A DNA stretch of 64,000 bases from Halocaridina rubra (GCA_037179515.1 JAXCGZ010017009.1:124001-188000); one strand, 5' to 3'; positions 15,172 to 31,287 are shown, counted from the first letter of the stretch. Numbers and translations are program-made. The notes: generated by a model not told the origin, from the letters alone.

Positions 15172-16735
15172 GTAATTTTAGGGGTATAAGTTTGTTGAGT
15201 TTGGTAGGAAAAGTGTATGGTAGGATACTGGTTAATAGGATTAGGGATAAGACAGAATATGTGATCGCGGAAGTGCAGAGTGGTTTTAGGAGAGGTAGAG
15301 GTTGTATAGATCAGATTTTTATAGTTAGGCAGTTATGTGAGAAATATTTAGCAAAGGGTAAAGATGTGTATTTTGCATTTTTGGATCTGGAGAAAGCATA
15401 TTATAGAGTTGATAGAGAGGCTATGTGGAATGTTTTGAGATTATATGGAATCAATGGTAAATTGTTGCATGCAGTGATGAGTTTGTATGAGGGTAGTAGA
15501 GCTTGTGTTAGGGTAGGGAATGAAGTGAGCGAGTGGTTTCCAGTGAGTGCGGGACTGAGACAGGGATGTGTGATGTCACCATGGCTGTTCAATTTGTATA
15601 TTGATGGAGTTGTAAGAGAGGTGAATGAGCGAGTGCGTGGTCGAGGTTTGAGAATGGTAGATGGGGATGATAACGAGTGGGAGCTGAATCAGTTGCTGTT
15701 TGCAGATGATACTGTGGTGGTGGCAGATTCAGAGGAAAAGCTGTGTCAGTTAGTTTCAGAATTTGGAATGGTGTGTGAGAGAAGGAAGCTGCGAGTGAAT
15801 GTGGGAAAGAGTAAGGTTATGAGGTGTACAAGAAATGAGGATGGCGCTGGATTGAATGTTATGTTGAATGGAGAGACACTTGAGGAGGTTAATCAGTTTA
15901 AGTATTGAGGCTCGGTTGTAGCTGCAAATGGTGGAGTGGAAGCAGATGTGTGTCACAGAGTGAATGTAGGATGTAAAGTGTTGGGTGCATTGAAAGGAGT
16001 GATGAAGAATCGAGGGTTGGAAATGAATGTTAAGAAAGTTTTGTATGAGAAAGTGGTTGTGCCAACTGTGATGTATGGATCAGAGTTATGGGGTATGAAA
16101 GTAAGTGAGAGACGGAAACTAAATGTGTTTGAGATGAAATGCCTGAGGAGTATGATTGGTGTATCTCGATTGGATAGGGTTAGGAGTGAAGTGGTGAGAG
16201 CAAGAACGGGTGTGAGGAGAGAAATTGCAGCCAGAGTAGATATGAATGTTCTGAGATGGTTTGGCCATGTGGAAAGGATGGATGATGAAAGGCTGCTGAA
16301 AAAGGTGATGAATGCGAGAGTTGATGGGAGAAATGCTAGAGGAAGGCCTAGGTTTGGATGGATGGATGGAGTAAGGAGAGCCCTGAATGATAGGAGGATG
16401 GATGTGAGGGAAGCAAGCGAGCGTGCTAGGAATAGGAATGAGTGGCGAGCGATTGTGACGCGGCTCTGATGGGCATCTGCTGTTACCACGGGGCTGCATC
16501 TTACAGAGATAGCCCTGTGGTAGGGGCAGTAGGAGGAGCTGGCAGTTGTGAAGCGACACAGGTTGTGGAAGAGCCGGGAGGATGGGCTGTGGCACTCCAG
16601 CAGTGCCATCTGAACGGTCGCTAGCTCCCTCGTCATTGCCTATAGAGCAAAGTAATACCCCTATTTGTTTTCCTTTCTTGATGTTGGCTACCCCCCAATT
16701 AAAGGGGGAAACAGCCAAGGTATATGTATGTATGT
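15172..16735 (+). mobile_element. RTE-like LINE, 5'-truncated
   Basis: A 1.56-kb insertion in the left arm of foldback copy 2. The uninterrupted arm of copy 1 at 9735-9765 (ctctgcattacttccatgat) shows the empty sequence, while here ctgca and attactttcatgatg are separated. The element carries the RT from its second half onward, a long C-terminal domain, a 3' UTR and a short (GTAT)n tail. Its terminal sequence (ggctaccccccaattaaagg) is shared with the SINE fragments at 1724-1812 and 31083-31112. Confidence 0.9.
15174..16469 (+). pseudogene. RTE-like reverse transcriptase with one in-frame stop
   Basis: One reading frame covers the RT from FRGISLLSLVGKVYGRIL, through QSGFRRGRGCIDQIF, FAFLDLEKAYYRVDREAMW (block A), AGLRQGCVMSPWLFNLYIDG (block B) and QLLFADDTVVVADS (intact catalytic box), to the thumb. 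The C-terminal region contains MYGSELWGMKVSERRKLNVF and WFGHVERMDDERLLKKVMN with GRPRFGWMDGV, typical of RTE-group LINEs in arthropods. A single TGA at 15906-15908 interrupts an otherwise open frame. The 5' half (endonuclease) is missing by truncation, so it cannot be active. Apart from that stop it looks young. Confidence 0.9.
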
Positions 16736-16779
16736 ATTACTTTCATGATGTCTATTCCAATAATTCTCCTTAGATCTTA

Positions 16780-16785
16780 TTATTA

Positions 16786-16849
<64 letters not shown>

Positions 16850-16852
16850 CAT
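16780..16852. repeat. (ATT)n microsatellite inside foldback copy 2
   Basis: ATT array in the left arm; it matches the (ATT)n at 9780-9948 in copy 1. Confidence 0.95.
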
Positions 16853-17042
16853 TGACAACAATAATTTTCCTTTGATGATGATTGTGGAGATTATTATCAT
16901 CATCATAATCATTATTTTTATTATTAAGGGCTCATCATTGTTTGTACATCTGTTGGTTTATTTACTTTTAATAACTGTGTAAAGTGCCCCTTCCCTAGTT
17001 GGCTGGGACAAAGAGAGTGTGGGGGGTTGGGTAGAATAGAAT

Positions 17043-17146
<104 letters not shown>

Positions 17147-17220
17147 TTAAGTAACTCTTGTTCATTCAACCAAAACTACATTATTTATAGTAAAAATAAA
17201 GGTTTAATTACGAATCCGTA

Positions 17221-17285
<65 letters not shown>

Positions 17286-17321
17286 CTCCCCAATCATCAT
17301 CAAAGGAATATTATTGTTGCC

Positions 17322-17361
<40 letters not shown>

Positions 17362-17380
17362 TAATTATAATAATAATAAC

Positions 17381-17433
<53 letters not shown>
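17221..17433. repeat. (TAA)n arrays inside foldback copy 2
   Basis: Two TAA arrays, 17221-17284 and 17323-17433, complementary to the ATT array in the left arm. The matching arrays in copy 1 are at 10160-10445. Confidence 0.95.
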
Positions 17434-17742
17434 GGAGAATTTTTAGAATAGACATCATGAAAGTAATGCAGAGGTATAGTAAACCCAGCACAGAGCTGGA
17501 TATTCATTACACATCTTTTATAATCCCTTCACATCTGACAGGTCATTACACTCTCCATCTCTGTTTCTCTTTACAGCCTGATAAAGGCCGTTTTATTTTA
17601 TCATTTTTGGCCTGTCCTGGTGTCATAATCATCTTAAAATAAAAAAAATAAATAAATAATAAAAATTTTGGCTGATCCTACTTCGCGGTTTTCCTGGTTC
17701 GCGCCGGGTCCCGGAACCGAACTACCGCGATAAGGGGGGGAA

Positions 17743-20412
<2,670 letters not shown>

Positions 20413-21483
20413 ACTGTCGCACATCTGTCTTACCAAAAATACTTGATCAATGCACCTTATTCCTCTACTGAACCCTCACTGTTTTTACAAGATCACTTTA
20501 ATTTTTTCTGATGTTTTTCTCTGCCAATCTTTGACACCCATACACTTTACACCTAAAACTACCACATTCACACTTATCTCTCCTCCCCTTACACAGTATA
20601 ATGGAACTACATATGCTTCATATCAATCAACTGGGAACCTCCTTCAGCTATCCTACCATCCTCTCTACTATTGCCTCTGCACCATTTAACAGAGATTTCA
20701 TGCAACACCCATCTAACCTAGGTATTTTACCAGCTTTCAGCAATAAGTCTAGGAAACAGCATGACTTCTCCAATTATCAGAATAAGATTCACCAAACTTT
20801 GTACAGGGTATTGCTATTTTTCATATATTAAGTGAGTTTTGTACTGTAATATAATTAACGTATGCACATGTACTCTTCTCTTTATATTAAATCGAAAGTG
20901 AACATATACATTCTGAGTGTTCTTATGCCTTACTTGCTGAATTTTATTAATGATGTATGTACATAATGGTAAACATTTTCAAAATTTAAACAGCAATGGT
21001 TTAGGAGTTATATATGAAGCTATTCTTTTGTCTATGTTTATGAAGCCCATGGATTTACTCCATGGTATGCCAACATGATATTAATGAAATAAAATGCTCA
21101 GAGTCTATGAAATTTATTTTTCTCTCAATGTAATTCACTGGTATAATTTTTAAATTTGACTTTAAAAACCATTAACACTATCATAGCTAAAGGACTTTTA
21201 ATTCAGTTATTTAAGATATTTGCTTTACTTATTAAAATGCAGAACATAACTGTCCATACAATATATAACATACACATAAGTTTGTGCCTCACATCACAAA
21301 TTTTAGACTAACATGATAAGTGCTTACCATTTGCACATTATTATGAAATGTATAACAAACTTTAAAAGCCTTTTGACTCTTGGAAATAGAAACAAATTTA
21401 TTTTGAAGTTTTAAGTTCATGCAAAGTAAAAAAAAATTTCAAACATTTGGTCTAAAGGTTCATCTAGCATGTTCATGCCATGG
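20413..21483. other. 3' flank of the TTLL gene; no other feature recognised
   Basis: AT-rich sequence between the Tigger and the TTLL stop codon. On the minus strand an AATAAA hexamer lies at 21402-21397, about 80 bp past the stop, and another at 21118-21113; either could end the TTLL transcript. No coding or repeat family was recognised. Confidence 0.45.
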
Positions 21484-22013
21484 TCATGATCCTCTATAAT
21501 CGTGAAGAGAGGAGTTTGCTTGTTTTTTTTCTCTCTTAACTTTAGCTAAAGATGGCACCAGAATTCTGACATTCCCATCTGAAGTATCAACATGAGTTTC
21601 TTTGGCTGCCCTTGTGTTATCTCTTTTTGCTGGAAAACTTGATTCTGGTGAAGAATCGTTAGAGATTTCTTGTTCTACTGAATGTTCCTTTATAGCACTA
21701 TCAGTAGAGCTATTTGCAATGGTCTTTTCATTTTGTATAATATCATTTTCATATTTAATTTCTGCAGATGAAACTTGAATAGAATTAGTGCTACTGCTGC
21801 TGTACCCACGGCAATCTAATATAGAGCAGTTTTTGGCAAAAGAGTCCCCAGCTGTGTCCTTTGTACTTGGGCTGCTATCTCTTGGATCATATAAAGCACC
21901 ATCCTCCAAGGTAAGAGTGATGAGCGGCAAGGGTTTCACTACCCTTGGTGCTGGTTTAGTTTTTTTGGGTTTCCTCCTTTCCACCTTTATTGGTCCCTTT
22001 TTTATCTGTCTTC
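21484..22013 (-). CDS. TTLL3: TTLL3-like gene, last coding exon (variable tail)
   Basis: The frame begins GRQIKKGPIKVERRKPKKTK, continues PLPLITLTLEDGALYDPRDS, and ends in a long low-complexity tail rich in S, T, E and K, with the stop TGA at 21486-21484. The tail shows no domain and is probably disordered. Two acceptors are possible. The pyrimidine-poor ttttaacag site would start the exon at 22020 but breaks the frame with the preceding exon. The tgtag site, starting at 22013, keeps it (1 + 530 bases). The frame of the 22020 start would also read VVGRQIKK if an unseen small exon lay between. The basic start and PRxxKP-like stretch could be a microtubule-contacting segment, but that is speculation. 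Confidence 0.75.
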
Positions 22014-22150
22014 CTACAACCTGTTAAAACATTTAAATGAGTGCAAAGGCATCTAATATGAATAGCATAAAATGAGATATACAATTACATACTCATACAT
22101 CTGATTCATATATATTCAGAATACAAAAGCATATAGCAAGGAGTATAGGA

Positions 22151-22488
<338 letters not shown>

Positions 22489-22599
22489 TGATCCTTCGCT
22501 CTATCACGTTTCTTTCCTCGCGAATTCACTGTATCGCAATTTTTTTTGGCAATTTTTTTTTTTGTGTGTATATGCAAAAATATTAAAATATTAAGAAAA

Positions 22600-23350
22600 T
22601 AAAAATTTTCAGTATTTTCATTTTTTTATTGAAAAAAAAATTTCATTATTTAATTGATAAAAAAAAAATTATTTCCCAGCCTACGAATAATAAAACAGTA
22701 AGAAATAGTAAAAAAACATAAATTTGAACATGTAACTCTGCACCATAGAAAGTACGATACCGGTATCAGCCTTTCGGAAAACGCAAAGGGTCGCACCTAT
22801 GTGAGCTAGCATATATTAAAATTTTCAGTAGTTTCATGATTTTATTGATAAAAAACGTATTTCTTAGCCTAAGAATAATAAAACAGTAAAAAATAGTAAA
22901 GAACATAAATACTAACAGTATTGCACCATGTAAAGTACGATACCAGTATCAGCGTTTCGGAAAACAAAAAGGGTCGCAACTATGTGAGATAGTACCTATT
23001 GAAATTTTCATTATTTTATTGATAAAACAAGTATTTCCTAGCCTAAGAGTAATAAAACAGTAAAAAAGAGTAAAAAACATAAATTTAGATATATAACTCA
23101 GTATTGCATCATGTGAAATACAGTCCGATAGCATACAATGTATTGGGGTCGCACCTACGTGAGCTAGCATATATATTAAAATTTCCAGTAGTTTCATGAT
23201 TTTATTGATAAAAAAACGTATTTCTTAGCCTAAGAATAATAAAACAGTAAAAAATAGTAAAAAACATAAATACTAACAGTATTGCACCATGTAAAATACG
23301 ATACCAGTATCAGCGTTTCGGACAAAGGTTCGCACCTACGTGAGATAGTT
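22600..23350 (+). repeat. Four tandem ~175-188-bp Tigger subterminal units
   Basis: The marker cctagcctaagaataataaa (with small changes) recurs near 22677, 22864, 23037 and 23225. Each unit also has a gtacgataccagtatcagcg block and a gggtcgcacctacgtgagat block. The other Tigger copies have two units (11.2-11.7 kb) or one (18.0 kb). Confidence 0.85.
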
Positions 23351-23548
23351 CATGGAATGCTATTGGCTGAGAGAGTGAGAGATCTGTATCATGGGGTCTG
23401 ATTGGCTTTTCATTGAAGTTTGGTTCTCCCACCATCTTCCATTGTCTCGCCTCACTCGTTCAGTCTAATTCACGTGTGCGCCGTTCACGTTGTGCTTATT
23501 AATACGTTTTGCTTGTGATTTTTTTACTTGTGTATTTTAACCTGTGCG

Positions 23549-23707
23549 ATGCCTCCCAAGCATCCTTCATCTTCTAAGGCTTCTGGTAGTGAGCCTAAGC
23601 GGCAAAGGAAGATGTTAACCATAACAGATAAGGTGAAACTCTTACATATGCTGAAAGAAGGAAAAAGGTTTACGGATGTCGGCTGCTATTTTGGCCTCAA
23701 TGAATAA
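23549..23707 (+). pseudogene. Tigger transposase N-terminus in the deleted copy
   Basis: An open frame starts MPPKHPSSSKASGSEPKRQR and continues KMLTITDKVKLLHMLKEG and VGCYFGLNE, covering the first helix-turn-helix region, then ends at a stop created by the deletion junction. It could in principle encode a DNA-binding-only peptide, but there is no evidence of expression. Confidence 0.8.
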
Positions 23708-24042
23708 CAGCCGTAAAGCTGTTATTGGCTGTGGAATAATTTCCTATAGAGTCTACAAACCATTGCCACCTCATTCACGGTAAGTTTACTTATCACGTAC
23801 ATATAAAGTTCAGAGTAAGTTTATCTATCACTTTCATATAAATTTACGCTTGCATGCTGTTATTTATGAAGTAAAGGTGGTTTGTTAACAGTACAGGGAG
23901 GGTTTATACACTTTATACGGTGTAAATGTAAAAATAAATTAAAATATCTATGTACATATAGTCTGATCCTACTCCGTGATTTTCCTGTCTCGTGCCGGGT
24001 CCCGGAACCGAACCTTCGCGATAATGGAAGGAACACTGTAAT

Positions 24043-25640
24043 ATTATCAGCAAAATAGCGTGTGAGGGTGCATCAGCTGATACGGAAGTGGCAAAACGAA
24101 TGCCGATAGAGATTCGTCCTCCCGCATCCTCCTCCTCTTTTACCGAATATTGCAATCGAATATTATGAAGACAATTGAAAAAAAGCATTAAGAACAAACA
24201 GCAAACAAACTTTCGATATAATATCGTCAGGGAAACAGCGTGTACAGAGTATATATATTTCATTTAAGTTTCCCCGATATATGTTTTCTTTGTAACGAAT
24301 TGTATAGTTTTCGTTTTCTCTCAGCTGACTTTGTTTACGTTAAATTTCGTGCAGCATGGTCGATATATAAAGAAGACAGAATAATATTTAGAACTAAGGA
24401 ATATTAACATGTAATACTATAATCTTGTAAATTAGATTAACCTCAAATAGAGTGAGTAAATAAATATTTTATGAGTAAGATATTGTGCCTGAATAGTGTT
24501 AGCATCAGCTGATACGGAAGCGGCAAAACGTTTGCCGATAGAGGTTTGTTCTCCCGCATCCTCCTCCTTTTCTACTGCTTAATGTAATCTAATATAAAGA
24601 AAATTGAAAAAAGCATTAAAACAAACAGCAAATAAACTTTCGTTATAATATCATCAGGGAAATAGCGTGCGAGGGTGCATCAGCTGATACGGAGGCGGCA
24701 AAACGGTAGCATTCTTGTGCTCACCGCCATCATGCACGTCCCTGTGTATGCCTGTTGCCCACTGCATAATAGAGTGCATTAATTTATTTACTGTACAGTA
24801 AATCACTATATCTCTTATACTGTACACTATTTGCATGTTAATATAAATAACTACAGGTCTTTCTGCTTTATTAGTACTTATAAAATATGCTTTACTTATC
24901 TTATATCTTTGGTATAGTGTGTCTATGGATGGTTGTGGAACGAACTATGCCCATTATCATTGTTTCTTATGGAAAATAATATGCGGCAGGTTTTAGAACC
25001 TAGCTCCGCGTTATTCTAAGAACTAGGTGTATATATTCTCTACACGCTATTTCCGTGATGATATTATATCAAAAGTTTGTTTGCTGTTTGTTCTTAATGC
25101 TTTTTTCAATTTTCTTCATAATATTTGATCGCATTAAGCGGTAGAAGAGGAGGAGGATACGGGAGAACTAACCTCTATTCACAAACGTTTTGCCCTTTCC
25201 GTATCAGCTGATGCACCCTCGCACGCTATTTACCTGACAATATTATAATGAAAATTTGTTTGCTGCTTGTTCTTAATGCTTTTTTCAATTTTCTTCATAA
25301 TATTCGATCATTAAGAGGTAGAAGAGGAGGAGGATGTGTGAGAACGAACCTCTATCCACAAATGTATTGCCACTTCCGCATCAGCTGTACCCCCTTGCAC
25401 ACTATTTCCCTGACAATATTATATCAAAAGTTTGTTTGCTGTTTGTTCTTAATGCTTTTTTCCATTATCTTCATAATATCCAATCGCATTAAGTGGTAGA
25501 GGAGGAGAAGGATGGCGGAAAAGTGCCTCCGAGGCAGTCGATTATTTACTAAAATGAAAATTTTATTTTCAAATTTTTTTGCACGAATTTCGTATTTTTT
25601 ACTGTTTTTGAGGGGCATTATTCCAATTTTGTGGATTATA
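24043..25640. repeat. ~175-180-bp repeat family (E), inverted cluster 1
   Basis: Units contain cgctatttccctgacgatat, tttgtttgctgtttgttctt, an agaagaggaggaggatg tract and cttccgtatcagctgatgca. They run in minus orientation around 24043-24260 and 24500-24700, and in plus orientation with starts near 25043, 25223 and 25397 (spacing 180 and 174 bp). Between are a segment related to 28600-28850 (24260-24480) and one related to 32736-33060 in reverse (24735-25030). No coding is seen. Confidence 0.75.
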
Positions 25641-25674
25641 AACAACGGAGAAAGCGAACATGGTGTGTGTGTGT

Positions 25675-25789
<115 letters not shown>

Positions 25790-25799
25790 GACGATATAA

Positions 25800-26690
<891 letters not shown>

Positions 26691-27127
26691 AGGCAATAAT
26701 AAATACCTGTAAAACACATATACATATAATATATCAAGATTAAACAATCTTAGAGATTTATATTATATACAGGGTGTACTTCAATATTCCAATCACAACT
26801 TTACTCCTAAACCTTACAATAGAGAGAGCAAGTGCATAAAAATTTCACAGCTATTACTGCCTGGCATAAATATGATATTTTGAAAGCATTTGCCACTTAA
26901 AAATAAGAAATGGGAGAGAGATTTAGGGCATATAGCATGAAATTTCTGTAAAAATATTTCCAATGAGTCTGGATTATATGGAATAATAACACAGTGATCC
27001 TTCCTTAGAGCATACATTGTTCTTAAAACAATTCTCCAATATATGCGTGCATATTTGTAATATCTTCAGTGTTCAAACATTTCCTTAATGCAATAAAAAA
27101 AATAATATATTAATAGAACATTCTCAC

Positions 27128-27225
27128 CTTTAACAACATCTTGGAGACACTGAGCACACATTCTCCTGGTTACACTTGTCGTTGGAGCCATACAAGGAGA
27201 GGAGTTGATTTCTATAAGCCAAGGC
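27128..27225 (-). CDS. TTLL3: TTLL3-like gene exon with the LIEINSSP motif
   Basis: The exon is bounded by an acceptor tacctttcag and a donor AAAG/GTGAGA. It encodes RPWLIEINSSPCMAPTTSVT then RRMCAQCLQDVVK. The E and N of EINSSP are the metal-binding residues that close the ATP-grasp active site in all TTLL enzymes. It enters in phase 2 and leaves in phase 1. Family members continue with a 'TGxFELIY'-type segment that is not evident in the next exon found here. Confidence 0.93.
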
Positions 27226-27707
27226 CTGAAAGGTATTATCACAAAATGACATGGGTTCATATGAATGAAACAAACTATATAATTACATATTGTTAAGTTT
27301 CACTAATCTTATTACTTACAATTGTATACCCATATTTATTCTGGCAATAACTGCAACAGTAATATGCTATTATATTGGGAAGTGCTGTGGCAACAGAATG
27401 GGTAAACCAAAACTTTACCATTAAACCTAAATCCTGTAACAAAACAAGCAGCAGTCATTCCTACACTAAAGTAAGAGTGAAGTTCTTAATTCTTTAATAA
27501 TACAAATGTATTTTCTAAAGCTAAGTATACTGACTCTATGCATCTGCAAGCAACAAATAAAAAAGACTAGACTGAAAATGCAAATCATCTTCCTTAAACT
27601 ATACATTAGTGTGACTTACTGTACTATGTCTGGTAGACTTATGATATTAACTGTATATATTAGGGGTCAAATTCAATATACCATAAATATTCATAATACA
27701 AACAAAC
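27226..27707. other. Short TTLL intron (482 bp)
   Basis: Bounded by GTTTGT at the donor and the pyrimidine-rich acceptor at 27227-27236. It contains no recognised repeat and is the only mid-sized intron free of transposons. Confidence 0.8.
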
Positions 27708-27863
27708 CTGAGATCTTCTGTGAGCATAAAATCAGCACCAAAGAGTTCAAATCCATGTTTAAAGGTATCCATCTCTACTTGAGCAGCCAGCATAGCTGCT
27801 ACTAATGCATCTCGCATCCCAGGATATATAACTTCATGCCACATATTCTCTTTCTTTAGACCT
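27708..27863 (-). CDS. TTLL3: TTLL3-like gene exon with FELFGADFM
   Basis: Acceptor gtcacttccag, donor CTCAG/GTTTGT. It encodes [20 protein letters not shown] then [20 protein letters not shown] and [12 protein letters not shown]. The FGADFM aspartate is the conserved magnesium-binding residue of the TTLL ATP-grasp fold. Phase 2 in and out, so skipping this exon alone (156 bp) would keep the frame but remove a catalytic residue. Confidence 0.93.
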
Positions 27864-27925
27864 CTGGAAGTGACAATATATATATAAATACTCATCGCAC
27901 TAAATTAAATACAGTAATGATAACA

Positions 27926-28290
<365 letters not shown>

Positions 28291-28369
28291 TTCAGTGTAG
28301 CTGGTGCCATGAGCCAACCTATTACTGGATACATGTTGTTTATTTTATATTGCAGATTTTCTGCGTATA

Positions 28370-28850
28370 TGCTATTTTTGAGCACAAGGATGCAAACGTT
28401 TTGCTGCCTCCGTATCAGCTGATGCACCCTCGCACGCTATTTCCCTGACGATTTTTTTTATAGAAAGTTTGTTTGCTGTTTCTTCTTAATGCTTTTTTTT
28501 CAGTTCTCTTCATAATATTCAGTCGCATTAAGCGGTAGAAGAGGAGGAGGATGAGGGAGAACAAACCTCTAACCAAAACGTTTTACCGCTTCCGTATCAT
28601 CTGATGCTTATCACTATTCAGGCACAATATCTTACTCATAAAATATTTACTTACTCACTCTATTTGGGGTTTATTTAATTTTGAAGATTACAGTATTATT
28701 AATATTCCTTGGTTCTTAACATTATTCTATCCTCTTTACATATCGACCATGCTACACAAAATCTTAACGTAAACAAAGTCATCTGAGAGAAAAAGAAAAC
28801 TATACATGTCGTTACAAAGAAAACGTATATCGTACTGTACAGAGGAAACT
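28370..28850 (+). repeat. ~175-180-bp repeat family (E), cluster 2, left part
   Basis: One E unit (28380-28600) and the linked segment with ttactcactctatttggggtt. The element is interrupted at 28850 by LINE B copy 1 plus a SINE and resumes at 31288, as shown by the uninterrupted version at 31800-31880. Confidence 0.8.
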
Positions 28851-31082
28851 TTTTTTTTTTTTTTTAAGAGAGTGACACCGGGACAGGCAGAAACTGCCCT
28901 CATCAACAAAGGCCCGGGCACGAGAAAATACCAAGACGAAGGAAAAGAAAAAGGTTAAGGGCAAGGCAAAGATGAGGTAATGGCACACAAAGGAAAACGA
29001 CAGACAGAAAAAAACAGTCAAAGTAAAGAGGACCCAGAGATATGGAGGACTAGGCTCTGAGATGACGATAGATCTGCTTTTTGAAGGATGAAAGGTCATA
29101 AGAATTAGGAAAGACAGAAGGAGGAAGAGAGTTCCAGAGTCTGGAGGTAGATGGGAAGAAGCAGTCGCTGCACCGACCAATCCGCGAGCTACAAATCTCC
29201 ACACAGTACCTGTGAGATGAGGCCGCTTGGCGAGTGTTACGCAGCCTCGGCAGTGGAGGAGGGATGCAACTCGCCAACTCATCAGAGCAGCGATGGAAGT
29301 AGTAGCGATAGAAAAGCGAAAGGGAAGATACCTTACGGCGAAGAGAGAGAGAATCCAGGTTAGAAGGAAGAGAAGGATCATTAATGAGTCTGACTGCCTT
29401 AGATTCAACCCTATCAAGAAGATAAGTAAAGGAAGAAACACCCCAGATGTGTGAGCAGTATTCTAAGCTGGGGCGGATAAGACCTTTGTAAATTTTAAGT
29501 AACTGCAATGAGGAAAAGTAATAACGAAAACGAAACAAAACCCCCAATTTTTTGGATGAAGATTTAGAAATTTGGATTATGTGATTCCTCCAAGACAAGT
29601 TAGAGGCTATATGGATTGCTAATATATTGATAGAGTTAAGAGGGTAAATTTCATTAGTTTCGAAGACAATAGGGTTATCAGGAGGAGAAGAAGATAAAGA
29701 GATAGCCAGAAACTGTGTCTTGGAGGCATTGAATTTAACTAAATTTTGAGTGCCCCATTCAGACACTCTCTGCAAATCGGAGTTAAGAGTAGAAGAAAGA
29801 GTGATACGAGATTGATTACGAGTAACAGATGAAGGTTGTGAAGAAAAGTCAGAGGAAAAGTGAAGGGTAGAATCAACGGCAAAGGCATGAAGAAGAGAGG
29901 AAGATGGGGATTGTAGAAGATCATTGATGAAGAGAAGGAAGAGAGTAGGTGAAAGAACAGAGCCCTGTGGAACACCACTGGAAACAGAGAAACGGCTAGA
30001 TGTCGCGCCATCAACAACTACAGATATAGAACGGTCAGTAAGAAAACTGGAAATCAGAGAACAGAAAGAAGGGGTAAAGCCATAGGCAGGGAGTTTGGCC
30101 AACAGAGCCTTGTGCCACACTCTGTCAAAAGCCGTAGAGATATCAAGGGCGACGACAAAGGATTCCCCATAGTTCCTCAGAGAAGATGACCATACATGAG
30201 TAAGATAGGACAGGAGATCACCAGTGGATCTTGCCTTGCGGAAGCCGTACTGGTGATCGGAGATAAGTGAGTTAGATTCAAGGCGTTTCAAGAAGTGAGC
30301 ATTGAGCAAAGTTTCGAAAACTTTAGCATTAGAGGAGGTTAGAGCAATAGGTTGGTAGTTAGAAGGAATAGAGCGGTCACCCTTCTTAGGAACAGGGTGA
30401 ACTAGAGCATGCTTCCAAGATGAAGGATAGATACTGGTTGACAGAATGAGGCGAAAAAGACGGCAAAGCATGGGAGCCAGTTCATCTGCAAACTCCTTAA
30501 GGAACCTTGCAGGGATACCATCGGGACCAGATGCTTTGTTTGTCTTTGGTGAGCGAAGAACCTTATGAACTTTGCGTGAAGAAAGGATAAGGGAGGGCAT
30601 AGGGTTAGAGAGGGGAAAAGACTGAGGAACAGGTGCACTGGAATCGTTGATAGAAGAGTTGGCAGAAAAATGAGAGCCAAAGAGAGTGGCTTTGTCAGCG
30701 GGAGAGCAAGCTATAGAACCATCAGAACGAATGAGAGGGGGAAAGCTTGAGTTACAGAAGTTTTTGGAGAGGTTTTTGGCTAAGGACCAGAAGCATTTGT
30801 CAGTGGGAGAGGAGTTAAGGTCATCAACTTTCCTTCTTATAAAGGAAGCCTTAGACCTTCGAATCAGAGCTGTACAGCGATTCCTAGCTATAATAAAAGC
30901 AGAGCGAGTTAAATCGGAAGGAGAGGCTTGGTAAGATCGGTGAGCCTGATTCCTAGCCTGGATAGCCATGGAGCAGGCACGGTCAAACCAAGGTTTAGGG
31001 GGAGAGAGTTTTTGTAGAAGAGGAGATTTACGCCTCCATTCCCGCGGTCACGATCTCGGCAACTTTTACAGCTACCCGATCA
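28851..31082 (-). mobile_element. LINE B (Jockey-like, poly(A)-tailed) copy 1
   Basis: A poly(T) run at 28850-28864 is the poly(A) tail read backwards. The 3' UTR has gggcctttgttgatgagggc and cctgtcccggtgtcactctc. The 5' end breaks off in the endonuclease at 31082, where an inverted SINE piece follows. It lies inside a copy of the E repeat. Confidence 0.9.
29050..31040 (-). pseudogene. LINE B reverse transcriptase, 639-codon open frame
   Basis: The longest open frame in the window (30969-29050). Order: linker after the endonuclease (SMAIQARNQAHRSYQASPSD), RT entry (NKASGPDGIPARFLKEFAD, VPKKGDRSIPSNYQPIALTS), YGFRKARSTGDLL, FVVALDISTAFDRVWHKALL (block A), SSGVPQGSVLSPTLFLLFIN (block B), block C, thumb and a C-terminal region ending LWNSLPPSVF and FKKQIYRHLRA. 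In block C it reads HAFAVDSTLHFSS, whereas copy 2 has HAFADDSTLHFSS, so the first catalytic aspartate of the FADD box is V. This copy is therefore open but should be catalytically dead. Clade (Jockey-like) is judged from the motifs and poly(A) tail. Confidence 0.9.
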
Positions 31083-31280
31083 TTGGGGGGTAGCCGACAT
31101 CAAAAAAAGAAAACAATCGGGGAGAAGTTATTCTCCCCTCTACTCCCCTTCTTCCTTGACGTCTCGCAGGAGGATAATACAAGGGGGGGGATTCCTAGTC
31201 CCGTCGCCCCGTCCACTTTTAGTCGCCTCTTACGACATGCAGGGATTATGTTGGGGCTATTCTTTGATGCTGTGCCCACC
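31083..31280 (-). repeat. SINE-like repeat joined to LINE B
   Basis: On the minus strand it begins gccctgtggtggtgggcaca, continues gtcgtaagaggcgactaaaa and gactaggaatccccc, and ends gatgtcggctaccccccaa at the LINE B junction. The final block matches the end of the RTE-like LINE at 16675-16700. No clear pol III boxes were recognised. Confidence 0.65.
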
Positions 31281-31287
31281 ACCACAG

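Noticed and set aside
15953..16718. 227- and 199-codon minus-strand open frames
   Set aside because: They are antisense shadows of the RTE-like RT C-terminal domain, whose + strand frame carries the conserved motifs.
22014..22023. TTLL last-exon acceptor at ttttaacag (exon start 22020)
   Set aside because: It puts the exon out of frame with the preceding phase-1 exon. The acceptor six or seven bases further in (start 22013) keeps the frame. It stays possible only if an unseen exon lies between.
22600..23350. CRISPR-like array
   Set aside because: Regularly spaced similar blocks exist, but the whole 175-188-bp unit is repeated, with no unique spacers, inside a DNA transposon of a eukaryotic genome.
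29050..30969. A domesticated host gene (long intact frame)
   Set aside because: It has a LINE 3' UTR and poly(A) tail, a truncated 5' end inside the endonuclease, a lost catalytic aspartate, and three decayed relatives nearby. Nothing suggests selection on the frame.
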